Of a stretch of DNA of 42,498 bases, positions 13,752 through 21,634 are shown one piece after another; position 1 is the first letter of the stretch; each line of letters opens with the position of its first letter. The translations under genes and the position numbers were made by a program. Origin of the DNA: an uncultured Oscillospiraceae bacterium (lineage in GTDB: Bacteria > Bacillota > Clostridia > Oscillospirales > Oscillospiraceae); NCBI GenBank assembly GCA_947625845.1, contig CANQQB010000012.1:1-42498 (forward strand). Direction: 5' to 3'. The notes beneath the pieces are model-generated. The model searched no databases, was not told the origin of the DNA, and worked only from the letters and a program-made list of their open reading frames with translations.

Positions 13752-14723
13752 ATGGGTAGAAGCACAATCGAAAGACAAATAAATAATATTCTGTATAGCA
13801 AGCAAGCATTTGGCGAAAGCCGACACGAAGCTAAAAAGGAATTGAAAGAAGCACTGGGCGACGATTATAAATTCGGCATGACCGACGATAAAATACACTC
13901 TTATGCTTCATTTGATACATACCAAAAGGCTTGTCAAAGATTCGGAGCATGGCTTATAGCTGAAAAGGGTATAAATAAGCGTACCAATATACAGGACTGT
14001 AAACAGTATGCTGCGGAATATATTAAAAGCCGTCTTGACGATGGTGTATCTGTCTGGACGGCAAAAATGGAGCGTTCCGCACTTGGAAAGCTATACGGCG
14101 AAACAATAGAGATAGAAATGCCAAAACGCGACATAAAGAAGATCACACGCTCACGCGGACCCAAAAAGGGGGATGTTCATTTTAGCGTCAAAAACAACAG
14201 AGACCTAATAGATATAGCAATTGCAACGGGCGGGCGACGTGCTGATATAGCAAAAATGAAGCCGTCCGATTTTTATTATGACGACAAGGGTAATCTGTGG
14301 GTCAAGATAAATGAAAGTAAGGGCGGGCGTAATCGTGTATCACCCATCTTGCCCCAATACAAAGAACGGGTCGAGGAAATCTTGAAACAGCACCCCGCTG
14401 ATAAACACATCTTTAAGACAATACACGCACAAGCCGATATACACAGCTTTAGGGGCGAGTATGCTAGAGCCTTATACAGAGCCGTAAGCACGGACAAAGA
14501 CTTCAGGGACGCCGTTCTGGACGCCTATCCTGCCCGCCACGAATACAAGACCGTCAAAGACCCTAAAACGGGCGAGAGAGTGACAAAGGAAATCAGCGGG
14601 CAGAATATCACGACACGACAGGGGAAAGGATCACAGACATTTAAGAGGGATGATGTGTATTGTGTAAGTCAAGCCCTCGGACACAACAGGTTAGATGTAT
14701 CAATAACACATTACTTCAAATAA
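13752..14723 (+). CDS. Second tyrosine recombinase of the element (divergent)
   Basis: 323 residues from ATG 13752, seven bases after AAAGGAG; upstream in-frame codons lack a ribosome site. Catalytic residues are discernible: Arg162 or Arg163 in TGGRRADIAKMK, His231-x-x-Arg234 in HSFRGEYAR, His311 in ALGHNRLDVSITHYF, and Tyr321, only two residues from the C-terminus. The catalytic domain has a long insert between the H-x-x-R box and the final His (HEYKTVKDPKTGERVTKEIS). It is unlike the first integrase and lies near the right end. It may act in resolution, dimer processing or inversion; which is not shown. Confidence 0.85.
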   Translation: MGRSTIERQINNILYSKQAFGESRHEAKKELKEALGDDYKFGMTDDKIHSYASFDTYQKACQRFGAWLIAEKGINKRTNIQDCKQYAAEYIKSRLDDGVSVWTAKMERSALGKLYGETIEIEMPKRDIKKITRSRGPKKGDVHFSVKNNRDLIDIAIATGGRRADIAKMKPSDFYYDDKGNLWVKINESKGGRNRVSPILPQYKERVEEILKQHPADKHIFKTIHAQADIHSFRGEYARALYRAVSTDKDFRDAVLDAYPARHEYKTVKDPKTGERVTKEISGQNITTRQGKGSQTFKRDDVYCVSQALGHNRLDVSITHYFK

Positions 14724-14737
14724 ATGTGCTTAATTTT

Positions 14738-14800
14738 TTACCCCTATGTCTTATGTATAATGAACCTAAATTATATATAAGGCATAGGGGTAATTTTTAC
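14738..14800. terminator. Hairpin downstream of the second recombinase
   Basis: TTACCCCTATG (14738-14748) pairs with CATAGGGGTAA (14783-14793), extended by TTAT/ATAA across a two-base bulge, then TTTTTACG. It can work in both directions. Confidence 0.65.
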
Positions 14801-14889
14801 GTTTTTCGGCTGGGTTGATTTTAAACTGCTTCAACTGGTAATTGCCCATCAGGAGAAATAAAAACAATTCTGCCGTAATTTTGCCGACA

Positions 14890-15025
14890 TAAGAGTGTCA
14901 AGGGGGCATACCTGCGGGGTGGAGATTTCGCTAACGGCGAAATACAACCCCTTTACCCCTTGACGCTCTGGACGGGCTAGGACGAGCCTAGAAGCGGGGG
15001 GAGCCACTCTGGTGGCTTCCCCCTT
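14890..15025. other. Nested inverted repeats in the right end of the element
   Basis: GAGTGTCAAGGGG (14890-14902) pairs with CCCCTTGACGCTC (14955-14967) with one wobble. Inside it, ATTTCGC and GCGAAAT form a small hairpin around TAACG. A further stem GGGGGGAGCCAC/GTGGCTTCCCCC-type lies at about 14996-15025. The local composition is GC-rich, unlike the rest of the element. No coding potential is convincing here. Transposon-end, structured RNA or recombination-site functions are all open. Confidence 0.5.
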
Positions 15026-15075
15026 ACTTACCCTCTGGCTGGCTCTAAAAGCCCGCTGACGGCTCAAAAAGGGGC

Positions 15076-15104
15076 TTGTTCTGATAGCCTATATGTGTTA
15101 TAAT
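15076..15104 (+). promoter_or_regulatory. Outward-facing promoter near the right end of the element
   Basis: TTGTTC (15076-15081), a 17-base spacer and TATAAT (15099-15104), directed toward the attR tRNA fragment. The first strong terminator downstream is at 15286-15362. No gene lies in between. Confidence 0.5.
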
Positions 15105-15228
15105 CTTGTGTGGTTAGAGCGGTGTATGCCCGCTAGATTATTTTGGGCTGTTTTGCGGAGATACCCTCTAATACTACTTTTTTTCGTTACTGCTGATTCG
15201 CTAGATTTTGAACGGCTATAGCACAGGC

Positions 15229-15284
15229 TTCAGGTTCTAGTGCCCAATTCGGGCGTGCGGGTTCAACTCCCGCCTCGCGCACCA
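15229..15284 (+). repeat. attR-side copy: 3' part of a tRNA-Leu
   Basis: It matches the last 56 bases of tRNA-Leu at 49 positions, including the T-arm, acceptor 3' strand and CCA. Its variable arm GCCC-AATTC-GGGC differs but still pairs. About 20 bases upstream, TCGCTAGATT (15198-15207) also matches the tRNA, so a tRNA with an extra 21-22 bases in the anticodon arm seems to have been present. It has no 5' half and is not a functional tRNA. Confidence 0.8.
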
Positions 15285-15285
15285 C

Positions 15286-15362
15286 GGCAGAACAGTCCTG
15301 AAGACGAACGGGGACCGGCAAAACCGGTCCCCTTTCGTCGGTCAGGGCTGTTCTGCCTTTTT
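15286..15362 (+). terminator. Large composite terminator behind the attR tRNA fragment
   Basis: GGCAGAACAG (15286-15295) pairs with CTGTTCTGCC (15348-15357) and encloses GGGGACCGG/CCGGTCCCC with an AAAA-type loop; TTTTT follows. It is probably the original terminator of the tRNA-Leu. Confidence 0.75.
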
Positions 15363-15407
15363 CCCGCGTGGTAAGCGTGCTGCGCGGGGACCCCGGAAAC
15401 AAGGTGC

Positions 15408-15433
15408 CGCCGCCCAGAGGGCGGCGAATTTTT
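15408..15433 (+). terminator. Intrinsic terminator
   Basis: CGCCGCCC/GGGCGGCG around AGA (15408-15426), then AATTTTT. No gene ends just upstream. Confidence 0.65.
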
Positions 15434-15486
15434 ATGGAGGGGTGGAGGATTTCGTAAAAGTCAGGTTTGACTTCGTAAACGTCAAG

Positions 15487-15524
15487 GTCGGCGCATTGAA
15501 CGCGCCGACTTCGTCATGTATAAT
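15487..15524 (+). promoter_or_regulatory. Promoter overlapped by a perfect palindromic operator candidate
   Basis: TTGAAC (15496-15501), a 17-base spacer and TATAAT (15519-15524). The -35 lies in the centre of an 8-bp perfect inverted repeat GTCGGCGC/GCGCCGAC (15487-15494 and 15502-15509). A repressor bound there would block polymerase. The transcript would reach the small gene at 15618. Confidence 0.65.
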
Positions 15525-15617
15525 TTTAAGTAGAAAATATCCACCGAACATCGGCCCTTTCAGGTGGCTGGGACGTATAAAGAGACAGCGAACAAAACAC
15601 CGGAAAAGGAGAACGGC

Positions 15618-15854
15618 ATGGGCAAGAAAAAGAACAAAATGGAACTGACCGACGAGATGCTGGACGCGATGGCCGACGGGGCCGACGCACCGGGTCTGGA
15701 CGCCATTTCAGCGTGGACGGCGCAATTTGGCGTGAACAACTGCCTGCGCTGCGCGGGTCCATGCATTTATGATCATGGGCCGGCGGACGTCTACCTGATG
15801 GGGCTGGACGCCTCCGCTGCCTGTCCCGGGCTGCGGACAGAGGACTCGCCTTGA
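15618..15854 (+). CDS. Small Cys-containing protein of unknown function
   Basis: 78 residues from ATG 15618, five bases after AAAAGGAGAA; the in-frame GTG at 15564 has no such site. The N-terminus is Lys-rich (MGKKKNKMELTDEM), followed by an acidic helix and a cysteine cluster NCLRCAGPC (41-49) and a later AACPG. Four cysteines and several His/Asp could bind metal. It has its own promoter with an operator-like palindrome and a strong bidirectional terminator directly behind, so it is probably a monocistronic regulated gene. Not recognised as any family. Confidence 0.65.
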   Translation: MGKKKNKMELTDEMLDAMADGADAPGLDAISAWTAQFGVNNCLRCAGPCIYDHGPADVYLMGLDASAACPGLRTEDSP

Positions 15855-15880
15855 GCATGAAGATCCGCCGCTATCGCCGT

Positions 15881-15918
15881 AAAAAGTCCTGCGACCATGT
15901 GTGTCGCAGGGCTTTTTC
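15881..15918. terminator. Bidirectional intrinsic terminator
   Basis: AGTCCTGCGAC (15885-15895) pairs with GTCGCAGGGCT (15903-15913), flanked by A- and T-tracts. Confidence 0.85.
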
Positions 15919-15946
15919 GTTATGTCCGTCTCCTGGCTGCCGCATA

Positions 15947-15975
15947 TTGTTAAATCCGGGCAAAAAGTATATAAT
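15947..15975 (+). promoter_or_regulatory. Promoter of the DUF262/HD two-gene operon
   Basis: TTGTTA (15947-15952), a 17-base spacer and TATAAT (15970-15975), 71 bases ahead of the start at 16047. Confidence 0.65.
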
Positions 15976-16046
15976 GCGGTCAGACCGTATCGAAACAGAA
16001 GCGCGGCATGCAGAGCGTGCAAATATGCCAGGGAGGACGGAGCGTT

Positions 16047-18590
16047 ATGAAGGGTTCGGAGGCAAGACTGATCGACTACATGGAAGGGGCCGGCAAGCGC
16101 TACATCATCCCCGTATACCAGAGAAAATACGACTGGAAAGAGGAAAACTGCCGCCAGCTTTACGAGGACCTGAAAAAGATCGTCCGGGACGGCCGGGAGA
16201 GCCACTTTTTCGGGAGCGTCGTTTCGTCCGTCGTGGGCAACGGCGCCGTCACGGAGTATCATATCATCGACGGCCAGCAGCGCCTCACCACGGTCACGCT
16301 CCTGCTTCTGGCGATCAGGAACCTCATCCGTCAGAAAAAGATCGCCGCGCGGGCCAACAGGCTGGACGAGCAGATCAACGACCGGTTTTTGGTCTCCCCC
16401 TGGGCTGACGAGGGCGAGCGGATCAAGCTGTGCCCGGTCAAAGGGGACCGAACGGCGCTGGCCAGGCTGTTCGGCGACGAGGAGGACTATGACCCGGCCT
16501 CCAACCTGACGCTGAATTACCGCTTTTTCTGCGGCCAGCTGCTGAAAGAGGAGGCGCCGGTCGACGAGCTGTACGGGGCGATCGGCAAGCTGGAGATCAT
16601 CAGCATCACACTGGACCAGAGCGACAACGCTCAGCTAATCTTCGAGAGCCTCAACTCCACAGGCCTTGCCCTGACGGAAGGGGATAAGATCAGAAACTAT
16701 ATCCTGATGGGCCAGCGTCCGTCGGAGCAGAACCGGCTCTATGATACATATTGGGCGACCATCGAGCGATGCGCGGAAAACGACGTCAGCGGCTTTGTCC
16801 GGGACTATCTCAGCGTCAAACAGCAGCTCACGCCTACGGTCAGCAAGGTCTACCGGGCTTTCAAGGATCACGTCGAACAGAAACAACTGCCCATGGAAGA
16901 GCTTCTGGACGATCTGCGCCGGTACGCGCGCCTTTACGGAAAGCTGCTCACATGCAGGAGCGGGCTGGGGGAGAAGAAGCTGGACGACTGCCTGTACCGT
17001 ATGGCGCGGCTGGAGGTGGTCGTCACAAGGCCGTTCTTGATGGAGGTGCTGCGGCTGCATCAGGACGGGAAGCTCTCCGCCGACGACGTGCTGCGGATAT
17101 TTCTGATCACGGAAAACTATCTGTTCCGCAGGAATATCTGCGAGGTGCCGACCAATGCCCTGAATAAGATCTTTCTGAACCTGAACAGGGAGATATTGCG
17201 CTTCGACAACACGACGGACAACTATGTGCAGAAATTCATATACGCGCTGTTATCGAAGAAGGACAGCGGGCGGTTCCCGGACGACGGGGAATTTACCGCG
17301 GCGCTGGCGGGCAAACAGGTGTACCTGATGCGGGGCAAGTATAAGGCGTATCTTTTTGAGCGCTTTGAAAACTACGGGACCGTGGAGACGAAAGACGTCT
17401 ATACGCACCTGGACAACAATACGTATTCCATCGAGCACATCATGCCACAGCATCTGACGCCGGCATGGACGGAGGCTCTGGGCGCCAATGCCGCGGAGAT
17501 CCATGCCACATGGCTGCACCGTTTGGCAAACCTTACGCTCACCGGGTATAACCCCAATCTCGGCAACAGGACGTTTGCGGAAAAGCGCGACGACGCAGAG
17601 GACGGCTACCGGGCCAGCGGGCTGCGCATGAATCAGAAGATCGCCGCCAAACAGTCCTGGGGCCTGGCGGAGCTGGAGGAACGCAACGAAGAGATGATCG
17701 CGCTGGCCACGAAGATCTGGGCGTATCCGCAGACGGATTTCGTCCCGGCGGAGAGGCAGTTCGACACCTGCGCGCTGGACGATGAGAACGTGGACCTGAC
17801 CGGCCGGGACATCGCCAGGTACAGCTATCAGAACGTGGAGCAGCCCGTGAGCAGCTGGGCGGATATGTTCGAGCACGTCGTGAAGTATCTGCACGGCCGG
17901 GACGGGAGCGTGCTGTCCCGGTTGGCCTATGAGCCCGGCGCGGCCACGGGGCTTGCCAGCTATGTGAGCGGCACGGCGGAAGGGCTGCGCAACCCGCTGA
18001 AGATAGACGACAACATCTATATGGAGCGCAATACGAGCACGGTGATGAAGATGTCGGTCCTGCGCCGGCTGTTCGCGCTGTATGGAGCCGATCCGATGGA
18101 CCTAGTCTTCTATCTGAAGGACGCGGACGGCGAGAAGTCCGCGGAGACCGGCCGCTACGCGACGCGAAAGCGCTACTGGACGTATGCTCTTCCGCTCATA
18201 CAGGAGCGCAACGCTCACCGGGGCACCTTCGGCAACTGCAATCCGATCACCTCGAACACCATTGCCGGTTCCTTTGGTATCAGCGGGTTCAGTGTTTGCT
18301 GTATCGCCAATTACGACTGCGCTCGTATCGACTTCTATCTGGGCAAGTCTGACGCGGCGCAGAATAAGGCGGCCTTTGACCTGCTCCATGCGCACAAGGA
18401 TGAGATCGAGGCGGAGCTGGGCGTATCCCTGACCTGGGAGCGGGCCAACGAGTATAAATCGTCGTGGCTGTCCTATACCCTCCGGGACGTGAGCGTCACC
18501 GACGAGGCGGACTGGCCGCGGATGGCCCGGTTCCACGCGGAATGGAGCGACAAGATCTGCTCTGTCGTTCTGCCGTATCTGCAAAAATGA
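16047..18590 (+). CDS. GmrSD-like fused DUF262-DUF1524-DUF4268 protein, probable type IV restriction enzyme
   Basis: 847 residues. The N-terminal DUF262 (GmrS-like) domain has IPVYQRKYDW (21-30) and the diagnostic DGQQRLTT (75-82), proposed NTP-binding or catalytic residues. The DUF1524 (GmrD-like) HNH-type nuclease motif IEHIMPQ carries His464, with the downstream LHRLANLTLTGYNPNLGN block. The last 110 residues (FYLGKSDAAQNKAAFDLLHA to DEADWPRMARF) match DUF4268. GmrSD enzymes cut modified, chiefly glucosylated hydroxymethylcytosine, phage DNA. I start at ATG 16047 behind GGGAGG. It overlaps or nearly abuts the HD gene downstream. The DNA modification recognised here is unknown. Confidence 0.88.
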   Translation: MKGSEARLIDYMEGAGKRYIIPVYQRKYDWKEENCRQLYEDLKKIVRDGRESHFFGSVVSSVVGNGAVTEYHIIDGQQRLTTVTLLLLAIRNLIRQKKIAARANRLDEQINDRFLVSPWADEGERIKLCPVKGDRTALARLFGDEEDYDPASNLTLNYRFFCGQLLKEEAPVDELYGAIGKLEIISITLDQSDNAQLIFESLNSTGLALTEGDKIRNYILMGQRPSEQNRLYDTYWATIERCAENDVSGFVRDYLSVKQQLTPTVSKVYRAFKDHVEQKQLPMEELLDDLRRYARLYGKLLTCRSGLGEKKLDDCLYRMARLEVVVTRPFLMEVLRLHQDGKLSADDVLRIFLITENYLFRRNICEVPTNALNKIFLNLNREILRFDNTTDNYVQKFIYALLSKKDSGRFPDDGEFTAALAGKQVYLMRGKYKAYLFERFENYGTVETKDVYTHLDNNTYSIEHIMPQHLTPAWTEALGANAAEIHATWLHRLANLTLTGYNPNLGNRTFAEKRDDAEDGYRASGLRMNQKIAAKQSWGLAELEERNEEMIALATKIWAYPQTDFVPAERQFDTCALDDENVDLTGRDIARYSYQNVEQPVSSWADMFEHVVKYLHGRDGSVLSRLAYEPGAATGLASYVSGTAEGLRNPLKIDDNIYMERNTSTVMKMSVLRRLFALYGADPMDLVFYLKDADGEKSAETGRYATRKRYWTYALPLIQERNAHRGTFGNCNPITSNTIAGSFGISGFSVCCIANYDCARIDFYLGKSDAAQNKAAFDLLHAHKDEIEAELGVSLTWERANEYKSSWLSYTLRDVSVTDEADWPRMARFHAEWSDKICSVVLPYLQK

Positions 18591-18625
18591 GCGCGCCAAC
18601 AAGACAACAGGGGGAATATTCCGGC

Positions 18626-19687
18626 ATGCAGTCATTGTTTGAACAATATAAGACGCTGAAGGAGAGCTACTACGGAGCGGGCATCAATGCGGAGAGACTT
18701 TTTGACGAGTTCCGCGGAAAAGAGAACTGCCGGCGTTTTATTGACGACCATTTTATAAGGGGAAGCAAGAAACGTGTCTTCTTAATAACGGAGGATTATG
18801 AAGACGATCATATGAACCGCGGCAAGCATCAACACACGGTCTCCCTGTACTTGCTTGGCCTGCTGTGCCGGGACCTTTTCGACAAAAGGCTCAAAAGCCG
18901 GATGCGGCAATTATTTTGTGTCCGTGGTTGGTATGCGTACGAATATACATGGTATCTTGCCTGCCTTTATCACGATGTGACCAGCGTCAAGGAAAAGGAT
19001 ACAGATTTTGCGGACCGAGCAGACCGGGCGTGCGGCAGCATGTTATTTGAACCGGAATACGACGACCTGCGCAGATTCCCCAAGGACGTGTACGTGAATT
19101 ATATAAACTACCGGGAGAGAAGCCGTATATCGCACGACCACGGTATCATTGCGGGAACGGAGCTCTTTGCGCGTCTATGCGAAGCTTTTCGGGAGGCCAC
19201 AGACGATCACGATTGGGACAAAGCACCGGAGCTCCAGAGGGGAAATCTGGTGTGGCGCAAAGAACATCTCCCGCATTTCGCGTACATTGCGGACGCTATT
19301 TGCTGTCACAACATGTGGACAGCAAAACAGGACGATGAAGAAAGGTGTGAAGAATACCGCCAGGCCGGCCTTGAGGCGCTCATCGTGAACAGCGAAAGCG
19401 ATAAGTTGTCTCCGGCGGAATACCCGCTGCAATTTCTGCTCTGTCTGCTGGATACGATTGAACCGGTCAAGCGGTTTACAGACCTTGACGCCAAAACCGT
19501 GCTGGAAAATATCTCTCTGGATATTCAAGAGAGCGGATTTACGCTGGCGTGGACGGATGCTGTCGAGAGGTCGCAGGATTATAAGAGCTGGATAAAATCT
19601 ATCTCGGAGGTTGGGGATTGGATGCGGGTCCGTATATTGCCGGACAGCCTCATTGCGGGTGATCGTTCGATGACGTTTTCCTGGTAA
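18626..19687 (+). CDS. HD-domain-like putative metal-dependent phosphohydrolase, operon partner of the GmrSD-like gene
   Basis: 353 residues from ATG 18626, ten bases after CAGGGGGA. An alternative ATG at 18587 overlaps the preceding stop (ATGA) and would add 13 residues with translational coupling. The sequence shows an ordered His/Asp set: RGKHQHTVSLYLLG (His68, His70), LYHDV (His116-Asp117), SRISHDHGIIAG (His170-Asp171-His172) and ADAICCHN near the end of the domain. This spacing is that of HD-superfamily hydrolases, which act on nucleotides or cyclic nucleotides. No other domain is recognised. Its tight coupling to a restriction gene suggests a defence role; this is inference. Confidence 0.65.
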   Translation: MQSLFEQYKTLKESYYGAGINAERLFDEFRGKENCRRFIDDHFIRGSKKRVFLITEDYEDDHMNRGKHQHTVSLYLLGLLCRDLFDKRLKSRMRQLFCVRGWYAYEYTWYLACLYHDVTSVKEKDTDFADRADRACGSMLFEPEYDDLRRFPKDVYVNYINYRERSRISHDHGIIAGTELFARLCEAFREATDDHDWDKAPELQRGNLVWRKEHLPHFAYIADAICCHNMWTAKQDDEERCEEYRQAGLEALIVNSESDKLSPAEYPLQFLLCLLDTIEPVKRFTDLDAKTVLENISLDIQESGFTLAWTDAVERSQDYKSWIKSISEVGDWMRVRILPDSLIAGDRSMTFSW

Positions 19688-19710
19688 AAACCGATGAACA
19701 GCGGGAGCAC

Positions 19711-19739
19711 TTGATATTTTGCCGGGACGTTGCTATAAT
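19711..19739 (+). promoter_or_regulatory. Promoter of the oligoendopeptidase gene
   Basis: TTGATA (19711-19716), a 17-base spacer and TATAAT (19734-19739); AGGAGG follows before the ATG at 19772. Confidence 0.85.
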
Positions 19740-19771
19740 CGGCTGTACTGCGATTTAAGGAGGAAGTTCCC

Positions 19772-21475
19772 ATGAAGTTTTCCCAGATGCCCTACGCGCG
19801 GCCGGACATTGCCGAGGTCAAGAAGTCGCTGGCGGCGCTGACCGAGCAGCTGAAAGCCGCGCCGGACTACGCGGCGGCAAAGGCGGTATTTCTGCAAAAG
19901 GAGCAGGAGCAAAAGCACCTGTCCACCCAGGTCAATCTGGCCCATATCCGGCACACCATCGACACCCGGGACGAATTTTACGACGGGGAGATGAAGTTCT
20001 GGAACACCGCTCTGCCGGAGCTGCAGGAGTATCAGCAGCAGTGGACCATGGCGATGCTGCAAAGCCCTTTCCGGACGGACTTCGCCGCGGAGTACGGCGA
20101 TCTGATGTTCGTCAACGCGGAGATCGCGCTGAAGGCGTTCTCGCCGGCCATCATCCCGGAGATGCAGCAGGAGAACGACCTTACCCAGGAGTACGAAAAG
20201 CTGCTGGCCTCGGCTCAGATACCCTTTGAGGGCAAGGTGTATACCCTGAGCCAGCTCACACCTTATAAAAATGACCCGGACGACGCGCGCCGTCTGGCGG
20301 CCTGGAAGGCGGAGGGCCAGTGGTACAAGGACAACCAGGGCAAGCTGGACGAGATATACGACAAGCTGGTCCACCTGCGGGACGCCATGGGCAAAAAGAT
20401 GGGCTACGAGGGCTATACCACCCTGGGGTACTACAACATGGGCCGCAACTGCTACGACCGGCAGGACGTGGAGAAGTTCCGCGCGGCCGTGGTGAAGTAT
20501 CTTGTCCCCGTGGCGGACAAGATCTACCGGCGACAGGCCGAACGTCTCGGCAAGAGCTACCCCATGAGCTTCGCGGACAACGCGCTGGAGTTTCGCTCCG
20601 GCAACCCCCGGCCCCAGGGCACGCCGGACGATATCCTGGCGGCGGGGAAGAAGTTCTATAGCGAGCTGAGCGCCGAAACGGGCGAGTTTTTCAACACCAT
20701 GCTGGACATGGAGCTTCTGGACGTGCTGAGCACGGAGGGCAAGGAGGCCGGGGGCTACTGCACCAGCCTGGCCGATTACGGCGTGCCCTTCATCTTCGCC
20801 AACTTCAACGGCACCCAGCACGACGTGGAGGTGGTCACCCACGAGGCCGGCCACGCCTTCGCCGCCTGGACCAACCGGGACCGGGTCCCCGCTCAGTATA
20901 TCTGGCCCAGCATGGAGGGCTGCGAGGTCCACTCCATGAGCATGGAATTCATGGCCTGGCCATGGGAGGAGGACTTCTTCGGTTCGGATGCCCGGAAGTT
21001 CCGGTACAGCCACCTGGCCGGGGCGCTGACGTTCATTCCCTACGGGACCATGGTGGACCACTTCCAGCACGAGGTCTACGACCACCCGGACATGACCCCG
21101 GCGGAGCGCCACGGTGTGTGGAAACGTCTGCTGGGCGTGTACATGCCCTGGATGAAGCTGGACGGGGATATCCCCTTCTACAGCGAGGGGGAGGGCTGGC
21201 AGCGCCAGCACCACATCTATTCCAGTCCCTTCTATTATATCGACTACTGCCTGGCACAGACCGTGTCGCTGCAATTCTGGGCGCTGCTCCAGGCTGACCA
21301 GAAGGCCGCGTGGGAAAAGTATATGGCCTATACCCGCCAGGGGGGCAGCCGGGTGTTCACGGAGCTGCTCGCCAACGCCGGGCTGGAGAGCCCCTTCGAG
21401 GAAAGCTGCCTGCGGGGCGTGTGCGAAAAGGCCAGCGCGTGGCTGGACGGATATGATTTAAATGGTATCGTCTGA
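19772..21475 (+). CDS. M3-family oligoendopeptidase (PepF-like)
   Basis: 567 residues, typical of M3 family oligoendopeptidases. The zinc site is THEAGHAF with His357, Glu358 and His361; the third ligand Glu is in the block CEVHSMSMEFM about 27 residues later. YGVPFIFANFNGTQHDVEVV before it and the C-terminal YYIDYCLAQTVSLQFWALL are also family blocks. No signal peptide, so it hydrolyses short peptides in the cytosol. It lies directly upstream of an oligopeptide ABC transporter operon, which would supply its substrates, but it has its own promoter. Confidence 0.93.
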   Translation: MKFSQMPYARPDIAEVKKSLAALTEQLKAAPDYAAAKAVFLQKEQEQKHLSTQVNLAHIRHTIDTRDEFYDGEMKFWNTALPELQEYQQQWTMAMLQSPFRTDFAAEYGDLMFVNAEIALKAFSPAIIPEMQQENDLTQEYEKLLASAQIPFEGKVYTLSQLTPYKNDPDDARRLAAWKAEGQWYKDNQGKLDEIYDKLVHLRDAMGKKMGYEGYTTLGYYNMGRNCYDRQDVEKFRAAVVKYLVPVADKIYRRQAERLGKSYPMSFADNALEFRSGNPRPQGTPDDILAAGKKFYSELSAETGEFFNTMLDMELLDVLSTEGKEAGGYCTSLADYGVPFIFANFNGTQHDVEVVTHEAGHAFAAWTNRDRVPAQYIWPSMEGCEVHSMSMEFMAWPWEEDFFGSDARKFRYSHLAGALTFIPYGTMVDHFQHEVYDHPDMTPAERHGVWKRLLGVYMPWMKLDGDIPFYSEGEGWQRQHHIYSSPFYYIDYCLAQTVSLQFWALLQADQKAAWEKYMAYTRQGGSRVFTELLANAGLESPFEESCLRGVCEKASAWLDGYDLNGIV

Positions 21476-21574
21476 GCTGTGGGCATAATCACCGTTTTGG
21501 CGGCGGACAGACTGTCGATTTATGGGCAAAGTGCCATGATTGCTTGAAAACCGCTGATTTTCCACGAAGTTCCC

Positions 21575-21603
21575 TTGACGGTCGCGGTTTAAGGTAGTAA
21601 AAT
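21575..21603 (+). promoter_or_regulatory. Promoter of the oligopeptide transporter operon
   Basis: TTGACG (21575-21580), a 17-base spacer and TAAAAT (21598-21603). The start codon is at 21776, so the leader is about 165 bases. Confidence 0.75.
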
Positions 21604-21634
21604 AACGAAAATCGCACTTTTGTTTTCGTGGATA

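Larger units (their letters stand above)
9580..15284. mobile_element. Integrated AT-rich element encoding a CRESS-type Rep, inserted in tRNA-Leu
   Basis: The stretch between the tRNA-Leu 3' end and its imperfect copy (15229-15284) is about 5.7 kb and visibly AT-rich against its GC-rich flanks. In order it holds an integrase, a candidate stem-loop origin with repeats, rep, an unknown gene, a long structured noncoding stretch, a second tyrosine recombinase, and more structured DNA. No relaxase, capsid, or resistance gene is seen. Bacterial plasmids and integrated elements with CRESS-type Reps are known as a group. Assigning this one as a self-replicating integrative element is inference from the gene set. 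Confidence 0.85.

Noticed and set aside
14849-15067. A 72-codon minus-strand frame in the right end of the element
   Set aside because: It has no ribosome site and coincides with strong inverted repeats, so the DNA structure explains the open frame better.
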